Shown here in pieces: positions 27,453 to 36,599 of a DNA stretch of 64,000 bases. The stretch comes from Paenibacillus sp. SC116. GTDB lineage: Bacteria > Bacillota > Bacilli > Paenibacillales > Paenibacillaceae. Numbering within the stretch: position 1 is the first letter of the stretch; every line of letters begins with the position of its first letter. Below the pieces are notes generated by a model that was not told the origin of the DNA, ran no database searches, and was given only the letters and a program-made list of their open reading frames with translations. The position numbers were made by a program, and so were the translations under genes. The DNA is taken from the NCBI RefSeq assembly GCF_024733555.1, contig NZ_JANIOF010000001.1:1138758-1202757 (forward strand), read 5' to 3'.

Positions 27453-28594
27453 GCTGCATCCACCTCCTGCGTATCTCGTAATTCGCGTAATCTTCGGTTC
27501 AACGGACTACCGCTAATCATGACGTTGTCTCCGATCGTTTCCACTTGCAAATCCTCCAGCTGCATTGCATCTTGCATGCTTGCTGCACCTTCAAAAGTGA
27601 AGACAGATGGAGCCTCAGGATGACCAACAATTTTGGGAGCTATCATGAGCAGAACACGATCAATAAGTCCAGCTTTAAGCATAGCGCCATTCAACGTCCC
27701 TCCGCCTTCGAGCAAAATGGAACCGATCTCTTCCTCAGCGCAAAGCTTCATGGCTAGCGTAAGATCAACAACTGGTCCGTCATTCACTCTGATAACTCGT
27801 ACTCCTTGCTCTTTTAGTGAGTATGCTGTACGCTCATCTGCTTGAGCAGTCGTAAGTACCCATGTTGGTACTGCGTTATCCTTCACAAGACGAGCATTCA
27901 ATGGCAATCTTAGCTTGGAGTCCACAATGATTCGAATCGGATTCAGCGCTGGAACCGACAGACGAGTTGTTAGTGACGGATTATCCTGCAACACAGTCTC
28001 GATTCCAACCATAATCGCTTGATGGCGATGTCGCATCGCATGTACACGTTCACGAACATCTGCATTCGTAATCCATTGACTATCGCCCGTATGCGTCGCA
28101 ATTTTCCCGTCCAGTGTGGAAGCCGTTTTCATCGTCACATACGGCATCTTCGTCAGTATAAACTTTGCAAACATCGTAATGAGCGATGCGGCTTCTTTCT
28201 GCAATACACTAACCGCCACTTCGATTCCATGGTCACGTAATGCCGTTAATCCACGGCCTGCAACTTGCGGATTAGGGTCAACACAGCCAACGACGACACG
28301 CTTAACGCCCGCTTCTATCAACCGCGAGCAGCATGGAGGCGTCTGGCCGTAATGGCTGCAAGGCTCCAGCGTTACATACGCAGTCGCCCCTCTTGCATGC
28401 TCACCCGCCATTTGCAAAGCATGCACTTCTGCATGCCCTTCGCCACGCATCAAATGCGCGCCCATACCCACAACACGGCCTCCATGGACGATGACGCAGC
28501 CTACAGGCGGATTGATGCTCGTCTGGCCAATCACACGCTCTGCCATTTGAATCGCTAATTGCATATAGAACTCATCATCAAGCCGCGGAATCAT
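27437..28594 (-). CDS. ribD: Bifunctional riboflavin deaminase-reductase RibD
   Basis: Deaminates then reduces the pyrimidine intermediate. Seen: N-terminal cytidine-deaminase fold with HAE (54-56) and zinc cysteines C79 and C88 in PCSHYGQTPPC; C-terminal reductase with KTASTLDGKIAT and EGGGTLNGAML motifs. 385 residues. First gene of the operon, 80 nt after a terminator hairpin and about 390 nt after the FMN aptamer. Confidence 0.96.
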   Translation of the reverse strand: MIPRLDDEFYMQLAIQMAERVIGQTSINPPVGCVIVHGGRVVGMGAHLMRGEGHAEVHALQMAGEHARGATAYVTLEPCSHYGQTPPCCSRLIEAGVKRVVVGCVDPNPQVAGRGLTALRDHGIEVAVSVLQKEAASLITMFAKFILTKMPYVTMKTASTLDGKIATHTGDSQWITNADVRERVHAMRHRHQAIMVGIETVLQDNPSLTTRLSVPALNPIRIIVDSKLRLPLNARLVKDNAVPTWVLTTAQADERTAYSLKEQGVRVIRVNDGPVVDLTLAMKLCAEEEIGSILLEGGGTLNGAMLKAGLIDRVLLMIAPKIVGHPEAPSVFTFEGAASMQDAMQLEDLQVETIGDNVMISGSPLNRRLRELRDTQEVDAACSQV

Positions 28595-28671
28595 ACAAAC
28601 ACCTCCTCTTCACAAAAATGTACGGACTAAACTTGCTGCTGTAGTTACGTGCAACCACAAACGAACAATGT

Positions 28672-28703
28672 AAAAAACCCCTCGGAACAATACTCCGAAG
28701 GGT
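28672..28703 (-). terminator. Terminator between FMN aptamer and ribD
   Basis: Stem ACCCTTCGGA/TCCGAGGGGT with a short loop followed by TTTTTT on the minus strand. It is the only clear intrinsic terminator between the aptamer and ribD, and so the likely output of the riboswitch, though far from the aptamer. Confidence 0.75.
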
Positions 28704-28980
28704 CATTAGGTCGAATAATCAGGTATGTACTATCCTTCACATGAACGGCAAATGCTTGTCGGCAGCGATAAAACCACTTATAAGCATAAGCAAATAAACC
28801 GATGCCACTTTTACCTGCATAGAGCAAATAAACTGCATCTTTAGGTCAAAATGACCGTCATGTGAAATACAGCGCGTTGAAAATGAAATGCGTCCACGTC
28901 TGCTCCATCCCAATTGATATGACGACCAAACGTCATGACCAAATAAGAGCAAGCAGCAATCACACTCCACCTGTCCTGAT

Positions 28981-29143
28981 ATCCTTCTCCCATCCAGACT
29001 ATACTGTCGGCTCTGGAGTTGCACCAGATCCACCGTCTACGGTATACAACCGCATCCGGGTCACGGACTAAGCATAAAGAGCAAATAACGCACTCTTTAT
29101 TCATCACCGCCGGTTGGGACTTTCACCCGACCCCGAAGGATAA
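28981..29143 (-). promoter_or_regulatory. FMN riboswitch (RFN element)
   Basis: Conserved aptamer read on the minus strand: CTTCGGGGTCGGGTGAAAGT, then CCGGCGGTGAT, a variable arm, AGTCCGTGACCC, GGATCTGGTGCAACTCCAG, and GACAGTATAGTCTGGATGGG-AGAAGGAT closing P1. All core RFN segments are present, so FMN binding is expected to repress ribDE-BA-H. The 282 nt between aptamer and terminator contains no gene I can support. Confidence 0.95.
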
Positions 29144-29147
29144 AACA

Positions 29148-29176
29148 TATAAAATTGTGTTATTTCCGTACTGCAA
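29148..29176 (-). promoter_or_regulatory. Candidate rib operon promoter
   Basis: On the minus strand TTGCAG (29171-29176), 17-nt spacer, TTTATA (29148-29153), placing the transcript start a few nt before the FMN aptamer. Weak match but well positioned. Confidence 0.45.
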
Positions 29177-29309
29177 TACCATGCAGACTGGAAATAGACA
29201 TCGACTATACAAGTCTTGCCATGTATGTTACACCCGCATTTCAAAAAATGCAATAGCCTCTCCACATATTGATATCAGCACTCCTAAAGAAATAGATGGA
29301 TCAACGACA

Positions 29310-29356
29310 AAGAGCCCTAGCTACCCATTGCTTAAATCAATGGAAAACTAAGGCTC
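29310..29356 (-). terminator. ppiB terminator
   Basis: Two-part stem AGAGCC..CCATTG / CAATGG..GGCTCT, followed by a weak T run, 71 nt past the ppiB stop. The stretch between it and the rib promoter shows nothing further. Confidence 0.6.
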
Positions 29357-29426
29357 TGATTCACGTATTAACATGCATAAGTAGTTAATAGCAGTTAGTA
29401 TTTCTTACTAACTTTTATAACTTTTA

Positions 29427-29855
29427 TTAAGCTACCGTTACGGACTTCATTTTGTCACCTTGTTTGATTTGGTCAACAAGATCCATACCTTCTGATACTT
29501 GACCAAATACAGTGTGAACGCCATCCAAATGCGGGAATGGAGCATAGCAAATGAAGAACTGGCTTCCGCCTGTATCTTTACCTGCATGTGCCATAGACAA
29601 TGCGCCGCGCACGTGCTTGTGCGAGTTACCAGCTGTCTCACATTTAATTGTGTAGCCAGGGCCGCCTGTGCCTGTACCGTGCGGACAACCACCTTGAGCT
29701 ACGAAGTCTTTAATAACACGGTGGAACGTCAAACCGTTATAGAAACCTTCGTTAGCCAATTTCTCAAAGTTTGCAACTGTTCCTGGTGCTTCTTGATCGA
29801 AAAGTTCGATAACGACGTTTCCGCCTTTTTCTAGTTCAATTGTAGCTGTTTTCAT
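29427..29855 (-). CDS. ppiB: Peptidyl-prolyl cis-trans isomerase, cyclophilin type
   Basis: Cytosolic folding helper. Seen: [13 protein letters not shown] catalytic Arg motif, GSQFFI and the [12 protein letters not shown] motif; 142 residues from ATG 29855, which has AAAGGATG upstream. The longer frame to 29930 has no binding site. Confidence 0.95.
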   Translation of the reverse strand: MKTATIELEKGGNVVIELFDQEAPGTVANFEKLANEGFYNGLTFHRVIKDFVAQGGCPHGTGTGGPGYTIKCETAGNSHKHVRGALSMAHAGKDTGGSQFFICYAPFPHLDGVHTVFGQVSEGMDLVDQIKQGDKMKSVTVA

Positions 29856-30005
29856 ATGTAAACATCCTTTCTTTATTGCGAATCTAAAACACAATGAAAA
29901 TAGTATAGCATTTAAGCATCCAAGCCTCAACCCAAATAAACTGGATCAAAATTACGGTGATAGGTATAAGCAGCAATTAGCCTCGGTGTACATTGCCATA
30001 CAGTA

Positions 30006-30065
30006 TAAAAAGCCAGTCGAATCCAAACCGTACTCGACGATTTGGATAGCGACCAGCTTCTGGCT
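30006..30065 (-). terminator. lysA terminator
   Basis: Stem AGCCAG..ATCCAAA / TTTGGAT..CTGGCT ending in TTTTTA on the minus strand, right after the lysA stop. Confidence 0.75.
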
Positions 30066-30070
30066 ATACC

Positions 30071-31405
30071 TTAGACTTGAACAGCACTCTTCTTCTGAAG
30101 GCGAGCAGGGATAACATCTTTCCCTACAATATCCTGATGTGTTTCACGCTCTACTACTACATCAGCCTGACCTTCGTGCACAAACAAAACGGCAGGACGG
30201 CGGATACGGTTGTAGTTGTTTGCCATTGCATAGTTGTATGCACCTGTACATGAAACAGCAAGTAAATCATCTTGTTTTACTTTTGGCAAAGAAAGATCCC
30301 AAATGAGCATATCTCCGCTCTCGCAGCATTTTCCAGCAATAGATACAACTTCTTCAGCCGCATCAGTGGCACGGTTGGCAAGCACTGCTTCGTAACGGGA
30401 CTCATATAGAGCAGGACGCGGGTTATCCGTCATACCACCATCTACTGCCACATATTTACGTACGCCAGGAATTTCTTTTACAGAACCTACCGTATACAGC
30501 GTTGTTCCTGCTTCACCGACGATACTACGACCTGGCTCTACCCAGATCTCAGGCAATGTTGGGCCAATGCCTGCAAAATGTTGTTTCACACCATCTGTAA
30601 TCGCCTTAACGTAGTCGGATACAGCTAGTGGCGTATCTCCATCCACATAGCGAATACCAAACCCTCCGCCCAAGTTTACCACCTTGAACGTAGTGCCTGT
30701 CTGCTCTTTAATAGAACGAGCGAATTGAGCAACGCGTTCAACAGCCATTTGGAAACCTTGTACTTCAAAGATTTGCGAGCCGATATGAGAGTGAATACCA
30801 AGCAAATCAATATGATCCGCATTTGCCGCCTCTTGAACAGCTACAGCAGCCGTACCGTTACCTATATCAAAGCCAAACTTCGAATCTGTCTGACCTGTCG
30901 AAATATATTCATGCGTATGCGCTTCAACACCTGGTGTCACACGAAGCAGCACATTAACGCGAACGCCACGTTCCTTAGCAATCGCATTCAATAACTGAAG
31001 CTCATTGAAGTTGTCCACGACGAAGCAGCCAATTTGGGCGTCAATAGCCATTTCAATCTCTTCAGGAGTCTTGTTGTTACCGTGGAAATGGATGCGTTGT
31101 GCCGGAAATCCTGCCTGCAATGCCGTATACAGCTCTCCATCTGAAACGACATCAAGTGACAATCCTTCTTCTTCAGCAAGTCTACACATTGCCATAACAC
31201 AGAAAGCCTTACTTGCATATGCCACTTGGAAAGTCAAGCCGGAAGCACGAAACGCTTCCATATATTGACGACAACGCTCACGAACAAGCGCCTCATCAAC
31301 TATATATAGGGGTGTGCCGAACTGAGCTTTCAATGCGGTCACATCACAGCCACCAATCGTTAGATGCCCTTCATTATTGATCGTACTCGTTCCATGTAGA
31401 TACAT
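30071..31405 (-). CDS. lysA: Diaminopimelate decarboxylase
   Basis: Last step of lysine synthesis; PLP enzyme. Seen: PLP lysine K66 in AYASKAF, HFHGNNK, GGGFGIRY phosphate loop, EPGRSIVGEAG and CCESGD active-site motif donated across the dimer. The ATG at 31405 gives the usual MYLHGTS start, with GGGGAA eight nt upstream; the frame extends 15 codons further but those look non-native. About 444 residues. Next to spoVAF as in B. subtilis. Confidence 0.94.
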   Translation of the reverse strand: MYLHGTSTINNEGHLTIGGCDVTALKAQFGTPLYIVDEALVRERCRQYMEAFRASGLTFQVAYASKAFCVMAMCRLAEEEGLSLDVVSDGELYTALQAGFPAQRIHFHGNNKTPEEIEMAIDAQIGCFVVDNFNELQLLNAIAKERGVRVNVLLRVTPGVEAHTHEYISTGQTDSKFGFDIGNGTAAVAVQEAANADHIDLLGIHSHIGSQIFEVQGFQMAVERVAQFARSIKEQTGTTFKVVNLGGGFGIRYVDGDTPLAVSDYVKAITDGVKQHFAGIGPTLPEIWVEPGRSIVGEAGTTLYTVGSVKEIPGVRKYVAVDGGMTDNPRPALYESRYEAVLANRATDAAEEVVSIAGKCCESGDMLIWDLSLPKVKQDDLLAVSCTGAYNYAMANNYNRIRRPAVLFVHEGQADVVVERETHQDIVGKDVIPARLQKKSAVQV

Positions 31406-31518
31406 CGTTTTATTCCCCATTTCTACGCGATTTACTGGTTTTGGTACCATGATTATAGCAACTCTTGGTGTTGTTTACCAATGGACTAAATTGTGTTTCA
31501 TTTGCATTTTATGCGATT

Positions 31519-33243
31519 TTATTTTTGGTTGTTACGCATTTTTGTCCGATCTTTTGGTTTGTTTAAGCTCGGTCTATCCTTGTTATTAAGCACAGGTTGA
31601 CGAACAAAAATATTGAACATCGCCTTTGCATTAAATGGTATAAACGGCCACAGATAGGATGAGTTGTACGAACGATGCAACGTTAATACGATAATATATA
31701 CCGTAATCCCTATAATCAAGCCATGTACCTTGAAAAGGGCAACTGCAACAAGCAAAATCAACCTGACCATACGGTTTGCTAGCGCCAGTTCATAACTCGG
31801 TGTTGCAAACATTCCTACAGCAGCAAAAGCCATATAGAGTATGACTTCATACACGAAAACACCTGTCTTTACAGCTATTTCTCCAAGCAGGATTGCAGCC
31901 ACCAACGTCATCGCTGTCGCTAACGGAGTCGGCGTATGAATGGAAGCCATCCTCATTAAGTCAACCCCAAATTCCGCAAGAATAAATTGCAGAAGGAGAG
32001 GCAGCTTACCCGTTTCTTGTGGACCAAGTATTTGGAGATAAGCCGGCTTTAAGCCTGGGTCCATCACTAACAGCAACCAGATCGGAAGCAAAAACAATGA
32101 TGCAAATATACCCAAAAATCTGATCCAGCGCAAGTAGGTACCCATAAATGGCGTCTGGCGATTCTCTTCTGCGTGCTGACAAAGATCAAAAAATGTCGTA
32201 GGCATTATCATGACAGAAGGAGAAGTATCCACCAGAATAACCACACTTCCGTCCAAAAGATGATCGGCAACGACATCAGGTCGTTCGGAGTAACGAACAA
32301 GCGGATAAGGATTCCATCCCTTCTGAATGATTGCTTCCTCCAGCTGTTTATCCGCTAACGGAAGCCCGTAAATATCGACTGACTGTATTTTCTTTCGTAT
32401 CGACTCTACAAGACGGATGTCTGCAATATCATCGATATAAAGAATGGACACATCAGTTTGTGTTCGGCGCCCAACTTGCATAATTTCTACCTTCAATCCA
32501 GGATCACGAACTCTTCGCCGCACAAGTGCCACGTTCGTCAGCAGTGTCTCGGTAAATCCATCTCTTGCTCCTCGTACCACTTTTTCCAATGAAGGCTCAT
32601 CTGGTCCACGCGCGGGATAGTTACGGGTATCTAGCACAATAGAAGTAGATTCCTGCTCTATGTAGAATACGCTGTAACCTTGGAATACTTTGTTTATAGT
32701 CTGACTCATTGAAGTCATAAGCTCAACTTGAATATGCGGAATGTAGAGGTCAAAAAAAGCTCTAAGTGCATCTGCGCTTATTTGCTTCTCATCCAACATA
32801 CTCAGCCGTGCCAGTACAATTTGCATAATATTGTCTTTTGCAAAGCCGGATACAAAGAAATAACCAAATTTACGGCCTGCAAATGTCATTTCGCGGAAAA
32901 CGAGATCGAATGATTCGCCTAGCCCCGAGACATCCTTTAACGTCCCTTTTACCTCTTCGATATCGGTCGGAATCTTATCATCGCCTTGCCAATACTTTAC
33001 CGATTCCACCAAGCTGTTGGAATACTCTTGCTTGCGCTTCCTAGCATGCTCTGGACTCTCCTTACCAACAGGACTGCCTGCAGTTCGATCTGGAATTTGA
33101 TTTGATGCATCATTTTCACCCGATTCCCGCTCCTGATCCCCCTGTTCTTCAGGAGATTCTGACTCATTTCGTTCTTCAGCGTTTGATGAATCCTGGTCAT
33201 CAGCACCTATATCTTGCTGCTCTGTATCACGTGTATCAGCCAC
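31519..33243 (-). CDS. spoVAF: Spore germination protein SpoVAF (GerA family)
   Basis: A-subunit-like membrane protein of the inner spore membrane; in Bacillus SpoVAF with an SpoVAE-like partner modulates germination signalling. Seen: acidic, low-complexity N-terminal ~70 residues, a soluble GerA N-domain (about 80-370) and five to six membrane spans from about 375, with the IPTFPFG-type region replaced by PTPLATAMT. 574 residues, longer than B. subtilis SpoVAF mainly by the acidic head. GTG start at 33243 after AAGGAGGG. The spoVAA-AE genes that precede it in B. subtilis are absent here. Confidence 0.88.
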   Translation of the reverse strand: MADTRDTEQQDIGADDQDSSNAEERNESESPEEQGDQERESGENDASNQIPDRTAGSPVGKESPEHARKRKQEYSNSLVESVKYWQGDDKIPTDIEEVKGTLKDVSGLGESFDLVFREMTFAGRKFGYFFVSGFAKDNIMQIVLARLSMLDEKQISADALRAFFDLYIPHIQVELMTSMSQTINKVFQGYSVFYIEQESTSIVLDTRNYPARGPDEPSLEKVVRGARDGFTETLLTNVALVRRRVRDPGLKVEIMQVGRRTQTDVSILYIDDIADIRLVESIRKKIQSVDIYGLPLADKQLEEAIIQKGWNPYPLVRYSERPDVVADHLLDGSVVILVDTSPSVMIMPTTFFDLCQHAEENRQTPFMGTYLRWIRFLGIFASLFLLPIWLLLVMDPGLKPAYLQILGPQETGKLPLLLQFILAEFGVDLMRMASIHTPTPLATAMTLVAAILLGEIAVKTGVFVYEVILYMAFAAVGMFATPSYELALANRMVRLILLVAVALFKVHGLIIGITVYIIVLTLHRSYNSSYLWPFIPFNAKAMFNIFVRQPVLNNKDRPSLNKPKDRTKMRNNQK

Positions 33244-33367
33244 CGTTTTCCCTCCTTCTTACCTTCAACTTCACATTTACCTAGATCGAGATCTAGATGG
33301 ACATTCCTTAGTATGGAACAGAAGGAAGAAGTTCATGAATGTATGCTGCAATAATTACTATCGATCA

Positions 33368-33411
33368 CAAAAAAACAACCGTTCTTCCCACTGAAGGAAA
33401 GAAACGGCTGC
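33368..33411 (-). terminator. spoIIA operon terminator
   Basis: Stem AGCCGTTTCTTTCC / GGGAAGAACGGTTG followed by seven T on the minus strand, 50 nt past the sigF stop. It isolates spoVAF from the sigF operon. Confidence 0.85.
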
Positions 33412-33461
33412 TAATTTGTGCATATCGCTCAACTTATTCACTTGTAAAATTTGTATGTTCT

Positions 33462-34205
33462 TTACTGAGCGATTTGGGACTTAATGGTCTGCAATATTTT
33501 TTTCTCCAACCTTGACACCTGCACTTGAGAAATGCCAAGACGACTCGCAACCTCAGATTGCGTCTGATCTTTGAAGTATCTTAAATACACGATAAGACGT
33601 TCTCGCTCATTTAAGCCCTCAATCGCCTCATTAAGAGCGAGCTTATCAAACCATTTCTCCTGTGACTCATCTGCGATCTGGTCCATTAGCGTTATCGGAT
33701 CGCCATCATTCTCGAATACCGTCTCATGGATAGAGGTCGGCGGTTTGTTCGCCTCCTGGGCAAATACAACCTCTTCCGGAGAAACCCCGAGCTCTTCCGC
33801 CACTTCCTTAATCGTCGGCAGTCTATTAAACCTCTTGGACAGCTCGTCCTTCGTCTTACGGACTTTGTTAGCCATTTCCTTAAGGGAACGACTGACCTTA
33901 AGTGTTCCGTCATCACGCAAAAAGCGTTGAATTTCCCCAATGATCATCGGTACGGCATAAGTCGAGAACTTCACATCGTAAGATAGATCGAACTTATCCA
34001 CTGATTTCAACAAACCAATGCATCCGATCTGGAACAAATCCTCAGGCTCATATCCACGGTTCATAAAACGCTGCACGACAGACCATACGAGCCGAATATT
34101 ACAATTTACCAACGTCTCACGAGCCAGACTATCACCAGATTGGCTGAGCGCAATGAGACGTTTTACTTCTGCGTCGTCTAAGTAGCCGGGTGATGATTGT
34201 CTCAT
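33462..34205 (-). CDS. sigF: RNA polymerase sigma-F factor
   Basis: Forespore-specific sigma factor. Seen: region 2 with RLVWSVVQRF and DLFQIGCIGLLKSVDKFD, STYAVPMIIGEIQRFLRDD, and region 4 helix-turn-helix with SEVASRLGISQVQVSRLEK. I prefer the ATG at 34205 with GGAGG five nt upstream (about 247 residues); ATGs four and eight codons upstream are possible. Third gene of spoIIAA-spoIIAB-sigF; activity set by SpoIIAB. Confidence 0.95.
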   Translation of the reverse strand: MRQSSPGYLDDAEVKRLIALSQSGDSLARETLVNCNIRLVWSVVQRFMNRGYEPEDLFQIGCIGLLKSVDKFDLSYDVKFSTYAVPMIIGEIQRFLRDDGTLKVSRSLKEMANKVRKTKDELSKRFNRLPTIKEVAEELGVSPEEVVFAQEANKPPTSIHETVFENDGDPITLMDQIADESQEKWFDKLALNEAIEGLNERERLIVYLRYFKDQTQSEVASRLGISQVQVSRLEKKILQTIKSQIAQ

Positions 34206-34228
34206 ATCGGCCTCCATTGCTCCAACCA

Positions 34229-34684
34229 CTAGTTATAGAGCGCTTTTTTGGATTCAATCCGCTTTTTCATACGGATCGTTGTTCCTGTACCAGGTTCGCT
34301 ATTCACTTCAAATTCATCCATGAAATTTTCCATAATGGTAAAGCCCATACCTGAGCGTTCCATGTCTGGTTTGGACGTATACAACGGCTGACGAGCCATT
34401 TCGAGATCTTCAATTCCATTGCCTTCATCCGAAACATAAATCGTTACTTCTTCCCCTACGATTTCAGCAGAAATCGTTACGACTCCGCTTGGATTATTGT
34501 CGTATCCATGAATAATAGAGTTCGTAACCGCTTCCGAGATTACCGTTTTCAAGTCTGTCAACTCGTCCATTGTAGGATCCAACTGAGATACAAATGCCGC
34601 AACTGTAACACGGGCAAATGCTTCATTCTCGGACCTGCTGGCAAATTGCAGTTTCATGTGATTCATGGTAGACAGCTCATTCAT
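34229..34684 (-). CDS. spoIIAB: Anti-sigma-F factor and serine kinase SpoIIAB
   Basis: Binds sigma-F and phosphorylates SpoIIAA. Seen: GHKL ATPase motifs, N-box [19 protein letters not shown] and a GMGFTIME glycine loop; 151 residues. Start overlaps the spoIIAA stop (ATGA) with GGAGGT upstream. Confidence 0.96.
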   Translation of the reverse strand: MNELSTMNHMKLQFASRSENEAFARVTVAAFVSQLDPTMDELTDLKTVISEAVTNSIIHGYDNNPSGVVTISAEIVGEEVTIYVSDEGNGIEDLEMARQPLYTSKPDMERSGMGFTIMENFMDEFEVNSEPGTGTTIRMKKRIESKKALYN

Positions 34685-35034
34685 GATACGACCTCCAGAC
34701 CAGTAAGTGCTGTGTGCTCACTATCATAAACGTTCATAATCTTAAACAAGCCAGACAGCTCAAACAGTCGCCGAACTGCAGGATTCATATCGCAGACGAC
34801 CATTTTTCCGCCTTTTCCTTTAAGCAACTTGTAGCGCCCCAATATGACACCAAGTCCGGAACTGTCCATAAAAGAAAGCTCCTTCAAACTTAGGATGACA
34901 TGATTGATCTGACCACGCTGAATCGCTTCGTCCAACTGAACACGCACCAACTCTGCAGTATGATGATCCAATTCTCCCTTTAGGCGGGTTATTAGAACAT
35001 TGCGCTGATGCTCAAGCTCTACATGCAAATTCAT
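34681..35034 (-). CDS. spoIIAA: Anti-anti-sigma factor SpoIIAA
   Basis: STAS protein released from phosphorylation by SpoIIE to free sigma-F. Seen: phosphorylatable S58 in MDSSGLGV, 117 residues, identical in length to B. subtilis SpoIIAA. ATG 35034 chosen for AGGAGAG upstream; a 7-codon longer frame lacks a site. Confidence 0.96.
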   Translation of the reverse strand: MNLHVELEHQRNVLITRLKGELDHHTAELVRVQLDEAIQRGQINHVILSLKELSFMDSSGLGVILGRYKLLKGKGGKMVVCDMNPAVRRLFELSGLFKIMNVYDSEHTALTGLEVVS

Positions 35035-35054
35035 GCTTTCACTCTCCTCCCACA

Positions 35055-35093
35055 TTGCCGAACCTTTTCGTTGCCGAAACCTCTAATTCCTGC
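35055..35093 (-). promoter_or_regulatory. Candidate sigma-H promoter of spoIIA with two Spo0A-box-like sites
   Basis: On the minus strand GCAGGAATT (35085-35093) matches the sigma-H -35 element, then a 12-nt spacer and AACGAAAAG (35064-35072), one mismatch to the GAAT -10. Two copies of TTGCCGAA (35055-35062 and 35071-35078, plus strand), each one base off the Spo0A box TTGTCGAA, start 16 nt apart. In B. subtilis spoIIA is sigma-H and Spo0A dependent. Confidence 0.6.
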
Positions 35094-35119
35094 TAGGTGA
35101 CAAAACTAGAACTTCCCCA

Positions 35120-36376
35120 TCAATCATTGACAAAAAACAACTTAGAAGTTGCCCGTTTAAGCAGTGTCCACCAGCCAGCTTTCGCAATATCGCGGTCTGA
35201 TTCGACAGGAATTTCACGAATGACTTGTTCTCCCTGATAGACGACAATTTTCCCTATCGATTGTCCCTTGGCAATAGGTGCAGATAAAGATTCAGGTGCA
35301 GACAACTCGAAGCGAACTTTGTCTTTGCTAGCCCCTTTTTTAAGCAGCAGATGATACGGTTGCTCAGCTTTCAGCTCCAGCTTGGACTGCATGCCCTTCT
35401 CGATCTGAATTTCTCCAATGCGATCCCCTTTTTTAAGAAGAGGAACATTCATATATTGAGCAAATGCGTAATCGAACATTTGTGTCACTTCTGCATTGCG
35501 TGTCTTCGTATTTGGCTCACCTAACACGACCGCAACAACACGCAAATTATCTCGCTTCGCAGTTGCAGACAAACAATATTTAGCTTCTGATGTGTAACCT
35601 GTCTTCAGCCCGTCAGCACCGCTATAGAACCGAACTAGTTTATTGGTATTGACCAGCCAAAATTTCTTTTCTGTATGTTGTCGCAAATAGTCCTCGTATG
35701 CTCCTGTAAACTTCGTTACTTCAGGATATTTCAATAGCTCACGAGACATAATCGCAATATCTTGTGCTGAAGTATAGTGGTTGTTAGCTGGCAAACCATT
35801 GCAATTCACGAAATGGGTATTATTCATCCCGAGCTTCTTTGCCTTCTCATTCATGAGCTGTACAAATGCTTGCTCGGAACCTGCTATCTTCTCTGCAATC
35901 GCTACTGAGGCATCATTTCCAGAAGCCATTGCAATTCCTTTGAGAATATCGCGAACGCTCATTTCTTCCCCAGGCTCTAAAAAGATTTGGGACCCACCCA
36001 TTGAAGCGGCATATTCGCTTGTCGAAACTTTATCATCCCATTTTATTTTCCCATCCTGTATAGCTTCCATAGCTAGCAGCATCGTCATAATCTTTGTAAT
36101 GCTTGCAGGAGGCAGGCGATCATTGCTGTTTTTCTCATAAATGATAGTTCCAGTATCTGCATCCATAAGCACGGCAGAACGAGCATTTGATGCAAGCTGT
36201 ACAGCATCCGTACTTGTTGAGACTTCCGTAATTGGGGTTGTAACTGCTGCTTGATTCTCATTCGTATTTATAGGCGGCAGATCAAGCCCATACACTGCTG
36301 ATGATCCTGTCAGAAATAATGTTCCACACAATGTGATACAGACAAAGATCTGCATCGTTCGGCTTTTACGACTCAA
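35120..36376 (-). CDS. dacF: D-alanyl-D-alanine carboxypeptidase DacF
   Basis: Forespore carboxypeptidase altering cortex peptidoglycan crosslinking. Seen: signal peptide, catalytic S92-x2-K95 (SITK), SGN 152-154, KTG 258-260 and a C-terminal PBP5-type domain. TTG start at 36374-36376 follows GAGGAGGGA at six-nt spacing, giving 418 residues; a longer frame starts upstream without a site. Lies upstream of spoIIAA as in B. subtilis, but the new spoIIA promoter above suggests separate control. Confidence 0.92.
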   Translation of the reverse strand: MSRKSRTMQIFVCITLCGTLFLTGSSAVYGLDLPPINTNENQAAVTTPITEVSTSTDAVQLASNARSAVLMDADTGTIIYEKNSNDRLPPASITKIMTMLLAMEAIQDGKIKWDDKVSTSEYAASMGGSQIFLEPGEEMSVRDILKGIAMASGNDASVAIAEKIAGSEQAFVQLMNEKAKKLGMNNTHFVNCNGLPANNHYTSAQDIAIMSRELLKYPEVTKFTGAYEDYLRQHTEKKFWLVNTNKLVRFYSGADGLKTGYTSEAKYCLSATAKRDNLRVVAVVLGEPNTKTRNAEVTQMFDYAFAQYMNVPLLKKGDRIGEIQIEKGMQSKLELKAEQPYHLLLKKGASKDKVRFELSAPESLSAPIAKGQSIGKIVVYQGEQVIREIPVESDRDIAKAGWWTLLKRATSKLFFVND

Positions 36377-36551
36377 GTCGTTTCCCTCCTCATTGATTGA
36401 ATCCACTCTCGACTCTCTATAACTGCATAAGATTATGTATGCACACTCTCGCAAAACGAACGGTTGCCATTCATAGCGATCACGAATGTAAGAGAGAGAA
36501 AGAATGCCTTTTCACATTGTCGACCTCTTACGCCTAAAATATTCCACACAT

Positions 36552-36594
36552 AAAAAAAAGCACAGTACGCTCGAGGCGCAACTGTGCTTTTTTC
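36552..36594 (-). terminator. Terminator of the 36.6 kb gene
   Basis: Nine-bp stem AAAGCACAG/CTGTGCTTT with T runs on both sides, usable in either direction; five nt past the stop of the 36600-37022 gene. Confidence 0.75.
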
Positions 36595-36599
36595 CCCTA

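Noticed and set aside
28645..29107. Small minus-strand frames between the FMN aptamer and ribD
   Set aside because: They run through the aptamer or terminator hairpin and have no binding site; leader RNA is the better explanation.
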